A DNA stretch of 6,837 bases from Fidelibacterota bacterium (GTDB taxonomy: Bacteria > Fidelibacterota > UBA2242): the NCBI GenBank assembly GCA_023133185.1, contig JAGLWX010000338.1:1-6837 (forward strand), read 5' to 3'. Both the position numbers and the translations under genes were made by a program. How positions within the stretch are numbered: the first letter of the stretch is position 1; each line of letters begins with the position of its first letter. The notes beneath the pieces were generated by a model. It was not told the DNA's origin. It did no database searches and saw only the letters and a list, made by a program, of their open reading frames with translations. Shown here one piece after another: positions 1 to 6,683 of this stretch.

Positions 1-765
1 ACCAGTATTAATAAAGAGGTCGGTGAAATCGCTCTCGGCTCTGTTTTTCAGGAAGACGTCATTCTGGTTATTTCCGACATGTCCAGGATGGAAGTCAAGG
101 CGGAAGTGGATGAAACCGATGTGGTTAACGTCAGCATTGGCGATACGACCCTGATCGAGATCGACGCTATTCCCGATACCACTTACAAAGGCATCGTGTC
201 GGAAATTGCTCACAGCGCCACGACCAAAGGACTGGGAACCCAGGAGCAGGTTACCAATTTTGAGATCGAGGTTTCCGTTATCGGACAGGATGACCGTTTC
301 CGTCCCGGTATGTCGGCAACCGTGGATATCATCACCGATATCAGAGACAGTGCGATTGTCGTGCCGATCCAATCTCTGACGGTGCGACAACCTGTTCAGG
401 CAGATTCTGCCGACGAGTCCTCCGCGACAGAAATGCCACAAGAAACTGTTAAGGCTTTTAATTCAAAATCCAAAGCATTGGATGTGGTCTTTGTGGTCAA
501 CGCCGCGAAGAATAAAAAATCAGGGGCTGATTCTCAATCTCTATTTTCTTTTAAAAAACTATTTAAAAAGAAGACTTACCCAACCGCGGAGCAGCGTGTT
601 GTCAAGGTTGGCATCAGCAGCGATACTCAATTCGAGATCATCAGCGGTCTCGATGTGGATGAAGATATTATTACCGGAAGTTATAAAGCCATTAGTAAAG
701 AACTGAAACATAATAGTTCATTAAAAATAACCAATAGTCCTAAAGAGAAAGGGGAAAAGAGATGA
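1..765 (+). CDS. Periplasmic adaptor subunit of a MacAB-type ABC exporter (MacA/HlyD family), 5' end missing
   Basis: The reading frame is open from base 1, so the gene starts outside the window; 254 codons are visible. It encodes the C-terminal part of a membrane-fusion (periplasmic adaptor) protein that bridges an inner-membrane MacB-like transporter to the outer membrane. The first residues (NKEVGEIALGSVF) match the end of the lipoyl-like domain. Next come the hallmark 'ISDMSRMEVKAEVDETDV' strand and the beta-barrel domain, ending near the FRPGMSATVDI motif (encoded about 298-330). The C-terminal membrane-proximal domain follows (VVPIQSLTVR, then VVKVGISSDTQFEIISGLDVDEDIITGSY in outline). 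Unlike typical MacA, the last domain carries two extra polar stretches: an acidic Ser/Glu-rich segment (about 400-450) and a Lys-rich segment with FKKLFKKK (about 508-580). An ATG at 79 exists but lies inside the conserved fold and is not the true start. The stop overlaps the next gene by 4 bases (ATGA). The family assignment is firm; the substrate is unknown. Confidence 0.93.
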   Translation, partial: TSINKEVGEIALGSVFQEDVILVISDMSRMEVKAEVDETDVVNVSIGDTTLIEIDAIPDTTYKGIVSEIAHSATTKGLGTQEQVTNFEIEVSVIGQDDRFRPGMSATVDIITDIRDSAIVVPIQSLTVRQPVQADSADESSATEMPQETVKAFNSKSKALDVVFVVNAAKNKKSGADSQSLFSFKKLFKKKTYPTAEQRVVKVGISSDTQFEIISGLDVDEDIITGSYKAISKELKHNSSLKITNSPKEKGEKR

Positions 766-1685
766 AACGTTTATTTGTAGTGATAATGGTTCTGCTGATC
801 AGCGGGCTGATCGTCAACGCCCAGGAAAAATTTGATGAAGCAGAAAAAGAACTTGACGCCATCACCGATTCCGTCGCCATTGAAGAAGATTCCAACGAAA
901 AGATCATGGATAATGATAAAGAAAGCACAAAAATCGAAGTTAATAGGGATTGGGATGACTGGGACGAAGACTGGGATGAATGGCGTGAAAAACGTAAAGA
1001 GGACTGGAAAAGCAGCAAAAAACGCGGCTATTTCCGGGGCGGCGCCGGCGGCTGGGATTATTATATGATGGAATTAAATGTTGACGCCATCAATAATAAA
1101 CTGGCTGAAATCGGTCTATCTTCTTTCGATAAAAATATATTCATGTCTGGCGGCGGCGGCTGGGGCTATATCGGTCGCGGTATCCGTATCGGTGGACTGG
1201 GTGCGCACGGGCAGGTAAAGTCAGCCGGTAATCCCGGATCAATCGATATCGCCAAAGAGGTAACACTCTCCATCAATTTTGGCGGATTTATGATTGAAAA
1301 GGTTTTTCACCCATTTAATAAAACGGAACTCTATTTCGGGACGATGATTGGCGGCGGAAATGCTCAATTAAAATTCGAACAATGGAGCGGTCCGGTTGTC
1401 TGGGATGAACTGTGGGGCGGTTATAATAACACTGTCATCGATACAAGTTCAATGAGTTTTACTGATTATCAAAACGAATTGTCCTGTGGGTATATAACTG
1501 CTCTCCCAACCATCGGCTTCCGGTATAATATCTTTCGCTGGGCAGCCGTTGGAGTTAATGTTGGCTACCTCTACAGTAAAATGAACCAGGACGGCTGGAA
1601 GATGGACGGTAAAACCGTCAGCGGTGTTCCTGACATTGATTTCTCGAATGTTATCTATCGCTTTAACATCTATTTTGGTGGCTGA
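762..1685 (+). CDS. Exported protein of unknown function, glycine-rich, within the exporter operon
   Basis: I do not recognise a named family for this 307-residue protein. It starts with a clear signal peptide (basic MKR, hydrophobic core 4-17, likely cut after VNA at 20), so it leaves the cytoplasm. Residues 21-62 are highly charged. Residues 63-82 form an acidic linker with Trp every three to four residues (DWDDWDEDWDEW). From about residue 90 the protein turns glycine- and aromatic-rich (GGAGGWDYY, SGGGGWGYIGRG, IRIGGLGAHG). It continues with alternating polar/hydrophobic stretches such as TLSINFGGFMIEKVF and AAVGVNVGYLYSK, and ends in an aromatic strand (VIYRFNIYFGG). That pattern fits a small beta-barrel or beta-rich periplasmic/outer-membrane protein. 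There is one cysteine (242), and no lipobox. The ATG overlaps the adaptor stop, with a GGGG-containing ribosome site about 7 bases upstream; the stop overlaps the ATPase start (TGATG). By position it may be an accessory or outer-membrane component of the exporter, which is inference. Confidence 0.85.
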   Translation: MKRLFVVIMVLLISGLIVNAQEKFDEAEKELDAITDSVAIEEDSNEKIMDNDKESTKIEVNRDWDDWDEDWDEWREKRKEDWKSSKKRGYFRGGAGGWDYYMMELNVDAINNKLAEIGLSSFDKNIFMSGGGGWGYIGRGIRIGGLGAHGQVKSAGNPGSIDIAKEVTLSINFGGFMIEKVFHPFNKTELYFGTMIGGGNAQLKFEQWSGPVVWDELWGGYNNTVIDTSSMSFTDYQNELSCGYITALPTIGFRYNIFRWAAVGVNVGYLYSKMNQDGWKMDGKTVSGVPDIDFSNVIYRFNIYFGG

Positions 1686-2377
1686 TGCAAACGCTAATAA
1701 ACTTAAAAGAGATTGTTAAAACATATCAAATCGGAACTGTTGAGGTTCATGCCCTGCGGGGTGTGGACCTCCTGGTCCATTCAAATGAATATATCTCAAT
1801 CATGGGACCTTCCGGTTCAGGAAAATCCACACTGATGAACATCATCGGTTGTCTCGATACACCCACCTCCGGCGTTTATGAATTAGAAGGCGAACTGGTT
1901 CACACAATGGATGATAACAAACTGGCGGAAGTCCGCAATCGCAAGGTGGGTTTTGTGTTCCAGACCTTCAACCTTCTGCCCCGCGCCACGGCGCTTCACA
2001 ATGTGGAATTGCCTCTGATCTATAGCGGAATCAGTACAGCCAAACGCAAAGCCATTGCAGAAGACGCCATAGAAAAAGTAGGTCTGACGGATCGTATGCA
2101 CCACCGACCTAGCGAACTTTCCGGCGGTCAGCGTCAGCGGGTCGCCATTGCCCGGGCGCTGGTCAATAATCCCTCGCTGATCCTGGCTGATGAGCCTACC
2201 GGAAACCTCGATTCCACAACAGGTAAAGAGATCATGGCGATTTTCGATAATCTGCACAACGCGGGAAACACCATTATCCTAATCACTCATGAAAAGATAG
2301 TGGCGGATCATGCCGACCGGATTGTCCATATTCTGGATGGTCATATTGCGGAAGATATACAGGTGAAAAACAATTGA
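1685..2377 (+). CDS. ABC transporter ATP-binding protein, MacB/LolD type
   Basis: A 230-residue stand-alone nucleotide-binding subunit, the usual size for LolD-like ATPases. It hydrolyses ATP at the cytoplasmic face to drive the two permeases encoded directly downstream. All catalytic elements are present: Walker A GPSGSGKST (41-49), Q-loop Gln93 in VFQTFNLLPR, ABC signature LSGGQ (145-149), Walker B LILADE (165-170), D-loop NLD (174-176) and H-loop His202 in ITHE. The wording around these motifs (MNIIGCLDTPTSG, FNLLPRATALHNVELPL, ADEPTGNLDS) is characteristic of the MacB/LolD/FtsE group. In E. coli MacB this domain is fused to the permease; here it is separate. Translation probably couples to the preceding gene through TGATG, since only a weak GGTGG (1677-1681) lies upstream. 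It ends in a 4-base overlap with the first permease. No catalytic residue is missing. Confidence 0.97.
   Translation: MQTLINLKEIVKTYQIGTVEVHALRGVDLLVHSNEYISIMGPSGSGKSTLMNIIGCLDTPTSGVYELEGELVHTMDDNKLAEVRNRKVGFVFQTFNLLPRATALHNVELPLIYSGISTAKRKAIAEDAIEKVGLTDRMHHRPSELSGGQRQRVAIARALVNNPSLILADEPTGNLDSTTGKEIMAIFDNLHNAGNTIILITHEKIVADHADRIVHILDGHIAEDIQVKNN
2361..2366 (+). promoter_or_regulatory. Ribosome binding site supporting the TTG start of the first permease
   Basis: AGGTGA lies 7 bases before the TTG at 2374-2376. It sits inside the end of the ATPase gene and makes the unusual start credible, because no ATG or GTG lies at a better place before the conserved N-terminal transmembrane segment. Confidence 0.65.
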
Positions 2378-3603
2378 TCTCTTTTATAATCGGTCTCCGT
2401 GAAAATATTCTGATCGCCCTGCGCGCATTGGCTCAGAACAAGATGCGCGCCATATTAACGACTCTTGGCATTGTCATCGGCGTTCTTACGGTTGTTTCCG
2501 TCGCCTCGATCATCTCCGGATTAAATACAGGATTTGCCAGCCAGATAGCCGCTCTTGGCAGCAATACTCTTTACGTCCACAAGTATCCCTGGATCATTAA
2601 GGACGACTTTTTCAAATATCGCAACCGCCCGGACATCACCATGAAAGACGCCGAATATCTCAAGAAACATTCAAGGCTCGCTGAAGCAATCTCCGCAGCA
2701 TCGGGAACCTTTCGGGATATTAAATATCGCAACAATTCCCTGACCAGCATAGGCGTATCCGGCATCACAATGGAAACCGAGATCATCGAAGGATTCAGCA
2801 TCGCTGATGGGCGCTACTTCACACAAATCGAGATCGATCATAATAAATCAAGTGTCGTCATCGGTAATGAGATCAAAGAAAAATTATTCAACAATAAAAA
2901 TCCTCTGGGCGAACGAATCAAGGTTGGTGATTTTTCATACACCGTAATCGGCGTTATGGAAAAACGGGGCAGCATCCTGGGGCATAATCTCGACTCAGAG
3001 GTCTATGTTCCGCTGGGCACGATCTTCAAGAATTTCGGCTTTCACCGCAGCATCCGTATTCTGATCAAAGTCCCGTCACCCGAAATGATCGAGCAGGTCA
3101 AAGATGAGATCCACTTCCTGATGCGGGTATCCCGGAAACTGAAGCCCCGGGAGGAAGATAATTTTTCCATCAATCAGCAGGAAATGTTGACCAATATGTA
3201 TAAACAGCTGACAAACGGACTTTACACCGCCGCTTTCGGCATCGGCGCTCTATCCCTTATCGTAGGCGGGATCGGCATTATGAACATTATGCTGGTTTCG
3301 GTCGCAGAACGCCGTAAAGAGATCGGTATTCGCAAAGCCCTGGGCGCCAAACAGCGAGTCATTACATTTCAGTTCATTATAGAATCAATCATCATCTGCA
3401 GCGTAGGCGGTATCATCGCCATTTTGCTTAGTTTTCTGATGTCCCTGGTGATCGACAAAGTTACGCCGTTCCCATCCAATGTGCCGATCTGGTCGGTGCT
3501 CATGGGGCTTGGATTTTCATCTTTGGTGGGACTCTTTTTCGGCATCTATCCCGCCCGGCGCGCCGCTAAACTGGACCCCATTGAATGTTTGAGATATGAA
3601 TAA
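2374..3603 (+). CDS. MacB-like ABC transporter permease, FtsX family (first of two)
   Basis: A 409-residue inner-membrane permease with MacB topology but no fused ATPase. One N-terminal transmembrane helix (about 25-48, preceded by the cytoplasmic NKMRAILTTLG motif) leads into a large periplasmic domain (about 50-280). Three C-terminal helices follow (about 283-308, 334-360 and 370-393), forming the FtsX domain. The conserved GGIGIMNIML (298-307) and the cytoplasmic coupling segment ERRKEIGIRKALGAK (312-326) contact the ATPase. The C-terminus ARRAAKLDPIECLRYE is the usual MacB ending, with Cys where Ala is common. The start is a TTG in a 4-base overlap (TTGA) with the ATPase stop, backed by AGGTGA 7 bases upstream. 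The N-terminus MISFIIGLRENILIALRAL agrees with the family. It is paralogous to the next gene, and the two probably form an asymmetric dimer. The substrate is not evident. Confidence 0.94.
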   Translation: MISFIIGLRENILIALRALAQNKMRAILTTLGIVIGVLTVVSVASIISGLNTGFASQIAALGSNTLYVHKYPWIIKDDFFKYRNRPDITMKDAEYLKKHSRLAEAISAASGTFRDIKYRNNSLTSIGVSGITMETEIIEGFSIADGRYFTQIEIDHNKSSVVIGNEIKEKLFNNKNPLGERIKVGDFSYTVIGVMEKRGSILGHNLDSEVYVPLGTIFKNFGFHRSIRILIKVPSPEMIEQVKDEIHFLMRVSRKLKPREEDNFSINQQEMLTNMYKQLTNGLYTAAFGIGALSLIVGGIGIMNIMLVSVAERRKEIGIRKALGAKQRVITFQFIIESIIICSVGGIIAILLSFLMSLVIDKVTPFPSNVPIWSVLMGLGFSSLVGLFFGIYPARRAAKLDPIECLRYE

Positions 3604-3612
3604 CAGGGAATC

Positions 3613-4833
3613 ATGAATTTCGACGAAGGTTTTAAACTCGCCTGGCAAACCGTAATATCCAATAAATTACGGACTTTTCTGACAACCCTTGGCATCGTCA
3701 TCGGCGTTATGTCCGTGATAGGTATGATGTCAATTATTAATGCCCTGGAACGGCACATGATTAACGCCCTCTCTGCTGTGGGCGGCGACATATTCTGGGT
3801 TCAGAAATACCCCGCAGTGCGAATGGGTCACCTGCCCAGGGAAATCCGCATGCGTAAAAACCTGAATTTCAAACACGCGGAAGCAATCCGCAAACGCGCA
3901 ACTTATATCGACGCCGTTTCCGGTGAAAGCGTTACTTACGGCAAACAGATCAAATACCGGGACGAAGCAACGAATCCCAATATTCTGGTTTACGGCGGCG
4001 ATGAACACTGGGCGGACGTCAACGGGCGCTATATTTCCGAAGGTCGCTTCTTCACCAGTGAAGAGATTTACCGCAAGGAGTATGTCATCATTCTGGGAAA
4101 TGATGTTGTGGAAAAGCTGTTTCCTTTTTCATATCCCATGGACGAATATATCAAAATCGACGGTATTCGCTTCAAAGTAATCGGGTTGATCGAACCACAG
4201 GGCAAGTTTTTAGGCGGCAGTCGCGATAACCTGGTCGCCATTCCCTATACCACCTTTACAAAAGCCTTCGGTCAAAAACGCTCAATCAATATCGCCGTGA
4301 AAGCTCGCAGAGGACAGATGGCGGAAGCCATGGATCAGATCACCGGCATTCTGCGCGTATCTCGAAAGGTTCCTCCCGGTGATCCAAACGATTTTGAAGT
4401 AATTACCCAGGACTCCATTATGGACACTCTGAAACAATTTACCGGCTTTATCTTTATTGCCGCGGTGGTGATATGCGGAATTTCCCTGCTTGTGGGCGGA
4501 ATCGGCATTATGAACATCATGCTGGTAGCGGTTACGGAACGAACAAGGGAGATCGGCATCCGCAAAGCGGTGGGCGCCAAGAGACGCCATATCCTGAACC
4601 AATTCCTCACCGAATCAATCGGCATCTGTCTCATCGGCGGATTGATCGGAGTAATTCTCGGCGTACTTATCGGTGTACTTATTGCCGGCGCCCTGAAATT
4701 GCCGCCTACGATTCCCATGTGGTCTGTATTCCTGGGAGTAGGCTTTTCCCTAATGATCGGGTTAATCTTCGGAGTCTATCCCGCCATGAAAGCCGCCCGG
4801 CTGGATCCTATTGAAGCGCTGCGCTACGAATAA
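3613..4833 (+). CDS. MacB-like ABC transporter permease, FtsX family (second of two)
   Basis: A 406-residue paralogue of the preceding permease with the same architecture: transmembrane helix 1 at about 19-43 after NKLRTFLTTLG, periplasmic domain about 45-275, then helices at about 277-305, 333-358 and 367-391. Shared landmarks are GGIGIMNIML (295-304), the coupling segment ERTREIGIRKAVGAK (309-323) and the C-terminal ARLDPIEALRYE. The periplasmic domains have diverged much more than the membrane and coupling parts, as expected for partners contacting the same ATPase but facing different sides of the adaptor or cargo. It begins 9 bases after the previous stop; AGGGAA (3605-3610) is unusually close to the ATG, so reinitiation from the upstream gene is likely. 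It is the last gene of the operon; the downstream spacer holds the palindromic element. Confidence 0.95.
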   Translation: MNFDEGFKLAWQTVISNKLRTFLTTLGIVIGVMSVIGMMSIINALERHMINALSAVGGDIFWVQKYPAVRMGHLPREIRMRKNLNFKHAEAIRKRATYIDAVSGESVTYGKQIKYRDEATNPNILVYGGDEHWADVNGRYISEGRFFTSEEIYRKEYVIILGNDVVEKLFPFSYPMDEYIKIDGIRFKVIGLIEPQGKFLGGSRDNLVAIPYTTFTKAFGQKRSINIAVKARRGQMAEAMDQITGILRVSRKVPPGDPNDFEVITQDSIMDTLKQFTGFIFIAAVVICGISLLVGGIGIMNIMLVAVTERTREIGIRKAVGAKRRHILNQFLTESIGICLIGGLIGVILGVLIGVLIAGALKLPPTIPMWSVFLGVGFSLMIGLIFGVYPAMKAARLDPIEALRYE

Positions 4834-4907
4834 GAACAAATGTTGTGCTTGCTCAATTATAAATAACATTAATGAACCCACTTAAAAAAGGTGAAATATT
4901 ATAAGAA

Positions 4908-5014
4908 GAAACCGTTGAAACGGTTATACGAATTGGATTGTATATCATTAACCCCCGACTTAAGTCGGGGGTTAACAACAAATTATCAGATATAATAACT
5001 GTTTCAACAGTTTC
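4908..5014. repeat. Three-hairpin palindromic element (REP/BIME-like) between convergent genes
   Basis: A 107-base element with near two-fold symmetry occupies the middle of the 227-base spacer 4834-5060. The left 20-mer (4908-4927) contains the hairpin AACCGTT-GA-AACGGTT. The centre (4948-4975) is a perfect 28-base palindrome with 14-base arms (left arm TTAACCCCCGACTT). The right 20-mer (4995-5014) contains AACTGTT-TC-AACAGTT and is the inverted copy of the left 20-mer with 18 of 20 bases identical. The gaps on either side of the centre are 20 and 19 bases. The two mismatches are the paired positions 4913 and 4922, so a C-G pair on one side is a T-A pair on the other. This resembles repetitive extragenic palindromes moved by RAYT transposases, though no transposase is present here. 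It may also limit read-through between the convergent genes. The rest of the spacer is AT-rich with nothing else recognisable. Confidence 0.72.
4948..4975. repeat. Perfect 28-base palindrome, GC-rich core; possible bidirectional transcription barrier
   Basis: Bases 4948-4961 and 4962-4975 are exact reverse complements with no spacer; the core is CCCCCGACTT/AAGTCGGGGG. As RNA it would form a strong stem, but neither strand has a T-run just after it, so it is not a standard intrinsic terminator. Its place between the 3' ends of two convergent genes is where such a barrier would be useful. Confidence 0.75.
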
Positions 5015-5060
5015 TAAATTTTTTATATCATGCTTAATACACTTTGAATTTCAACCTTTC

Positions 5061-6683
5061 TTAAGCAGACTCAAATATTTTTTTAAAAAACATTTCCATC
5101 AACATACTATCACAACGCTCCACCGTCAGCGGATACCGGTTCCCCTTTTTCTTTCCGGTGCCGTAGAGTTTACCGGTTTTTTTCAGCAGTTCCAGCAAAG
5201 CGAATCCCAGCGTGATTTGACTCTGTTTACCGTTCAGTTCGGGTGGGATGATTATGGAATTCTTTTCAATATTATATTCCGCCGGTTGATAGTTGTAGTC
5301 TTTGGCGGCTTTCAGAAAGTTGATGATCCGGCAAATGCGAAAAAGCGTCATAGCGGATTCCCGGCTGTAATCCTGTCGGGTATAAGGGAAAAAACTGGAG
5401 CGATAGCAAAGTTCCGAATCCGGTATCTGTCCCTTTGCAGCTAATTCATCAAAAATTGGTGTGCCGGGAACCAGATAAAACAACGACGGTCCGATCAGGC
5501 ACGGCAGTGACGCCAGGAAGAGAATCGATTGAAGATTATCTTCTACGGTATCGCCGGGTAATCCAATAATCAGGTAGGCGGTTACGGTCAAGCCGATTTG
5601 TTGTGCCGTCTGAACAACTTTGGTGAAAGCAGCGGTATCGAAAGGACGACTAAGAGCCTGTTGTTTTTGTCGATCAGGTGTAACCAGCGACAGGTTAATT
5701 GAAGAAAAACCGGCGCGCTTCATCTTTTGCAGAACTTCCGCATCGAGGTTAGTGACGGTGATACCGTTCATCGCCTGGAGGGATAGATCATAATCGGAAA
5801 ATCGCTCGATGATTCCATTCAACAGATAATGTAGCCAGCGTTTATTGCCGCCGAAATGATCATCTTCGAAATCGAAAGAGCGAAAGCCCTTCTTGATTTT
5901 ATCTTCCATTTCCGACAGGACATTTTCCACAGACCGCAGACGATATTTTATTCCGAAAGTCTGGTGAATGGAGCAGAATTTACAGCGATGAGGACAACCC
6001 CGGCTTGCCATTATCATAGCGTGACGCTTTCCGGAAAGCGTATATTTCGGCGTGCCGGGAATATCATAATCGGCAAAAGGCAGTTCATTGACATTAGTGA
6101 TGATTTCAACAGGATTCTGCTTAATGTCGCCATCTGAACGCCAGACCAGGTTTGACACTGCGGCTAAATTTGGTTTGGCTTTTTCCAGCTCATCCAAAAG
6201 TTTGGGAACAGCCAATTCGCCTTCGCCAAGAATAACAAAGTCGGCGCCGGCGTCGAAAAGCGTATCAGGATTAAAGTATGTCCCGGGACCGCCGATAATA
6301 ATGGTAGCGCGATGGTTTTTTTGCCGGATCAGTGGAATGATCTCCAGAACCTCATGAATGTAGGTGCTGAAAAGCGCGGCAATCAAAAAAACATCGGCTT
6401 CAGCCGGAATAAGATCGGCGATTTGGTTGATATTCGGACCAAAACGAGAGTAGGATTTATAGAGCGAGAATGGAGACGCATCCTCCGGTCGGTAATATTT
6501 TGCAACAGCCTGTAATTCTCCGGGAAACGGTATCTTGCGGGGTTTTCCCTGACGCAGATCGAGCAACCGGAGATCGTGTTTTTTCAGAATTGCACCGATG
6601 TGAAGCAGCCCGAGCGGAATATTCCGGATGTTGGTGGCATAGAAATCTTCAATGGGCGGCTGGATCAAGCAAATGTTTGCCAT
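5061..6683 (-). CDS. B12-binding-domain radical SAM protein
   Basis: A 540-residue cytoplasmic enzyme from the chosen start MANICLIQPP. Residues 1-165 or so form a cobalamin-binding-like Rossmann domain: LIQPP strand, IPLGLLHIGAIL helix (about 22-33), IIIGGPGTYF (128-137) and FVILGEGEL (149-157). The DxHxxG motif is absent; the equivalent place reads LLDLRQG, as in many radical SAM members that bind B12 without a protein histidine or may have lost it. The radical SAM core follows, with the [4Fe-4S] cysteines 230, 234 and 237 in RGCPHRCKFC, an acidic FDFEDDHF strand (270-277), and AYLIIGLPGDT (369-379). The C-terminal third is not recognised. Such proteins catalyse methylations, ring formations and other radical reactions in lipid, cofactor or natural-product pathways; nothing here identifies the substrate. 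The frame stays open upstream to an ATG at 6810-6812, but those 43 extra residues precede the expected first strand. No good ribosome site precedes 6683. The gene is convergent with the exporter operon and not part of it. Confidence 0.9.
   Translation of the reverse strand: MANICLIQPPIEDFYATNIRNIPLGLLHIGAILKKHDLRLLDLRQGKPRKIPFPGELQAVAKYYRPEDASPFSLYKSYSRFGPNINQIADLIPAEADVFLIAALFSTYIHEVLEIIPLIRQKNHRATIIIGGPGTYFNPDTLFDAGADFVILGEGELAVPKLLDELEKAKPNLAAVSNLVWRSDGDIKQNPVEIITNVNELPFADYDIPGTPKYTLSGKRHAMIMASRGCPHRCKFCSIHQTFGIKYRLRSVENVLSEMEDKIKKGFRSFDFEDDHFGGNKRWLHYLLNGIIERFSDYDLSLQAMNGITVTNLDAEVLQKMKRAGFSSINLSLVTPDRQKQQALSRPFDTAAFTKVVQTAQQIGLTVTAYLIIGLPGDTVEDNLQSILFLASLPCLIGPSLFYLVPGTPIFDELAAKGQIPDSELCYRSSFFPYTRQDYSRESAMTLFRICRIINFLKAAKDYNYQPAEYNIEKNSIIIPPELNGKQSQITLGFALLELLKKTGKLYGTGKKKGNRYPLTVERCDSMLMEMFFKKIFESA

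Noticed and set aside
79..81. ATG as the adaptor's start
   Set aside because: Codons upstream to base 1 stay in frame and match the end of the lipoyl domain, and this Met lies within a conserved adaptor strand.
1883..2257. Minus-strand open frame inside the ATPase gene
   Set aside because: It is fully antisense to a gene with all ABC ATPase motifs; the composition is that of a shadow frame.
4282..4718. Two minus-strand open frames inside the second permease
   Set aside because: They overlap each other and lie antisense to conserved FtsX-domain coding sequence.
4908..5014. CRISPR array
   Set aside because: There are only two copies of the 20-mer, they are inverted rather than direct, and a palindrome rather than a spacer lies between them.
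5074..5095. T-run then A-run that looks like a terminator tract
   Set aside because: It is inside the last codons of the radical SAM gene (Phe/Lys-rich MFFKKIFESA end), with no GC stem next to it in the right orientation.
4938..5444. Plus-strand open frame of 168 codons across the palindromic element and the end of the radical SAM gene
   Set aside because: It translates the palindrome and then runs antisense to a well-supported radical SAM coding region; it has no recognisable domain and starts inside the repeat.
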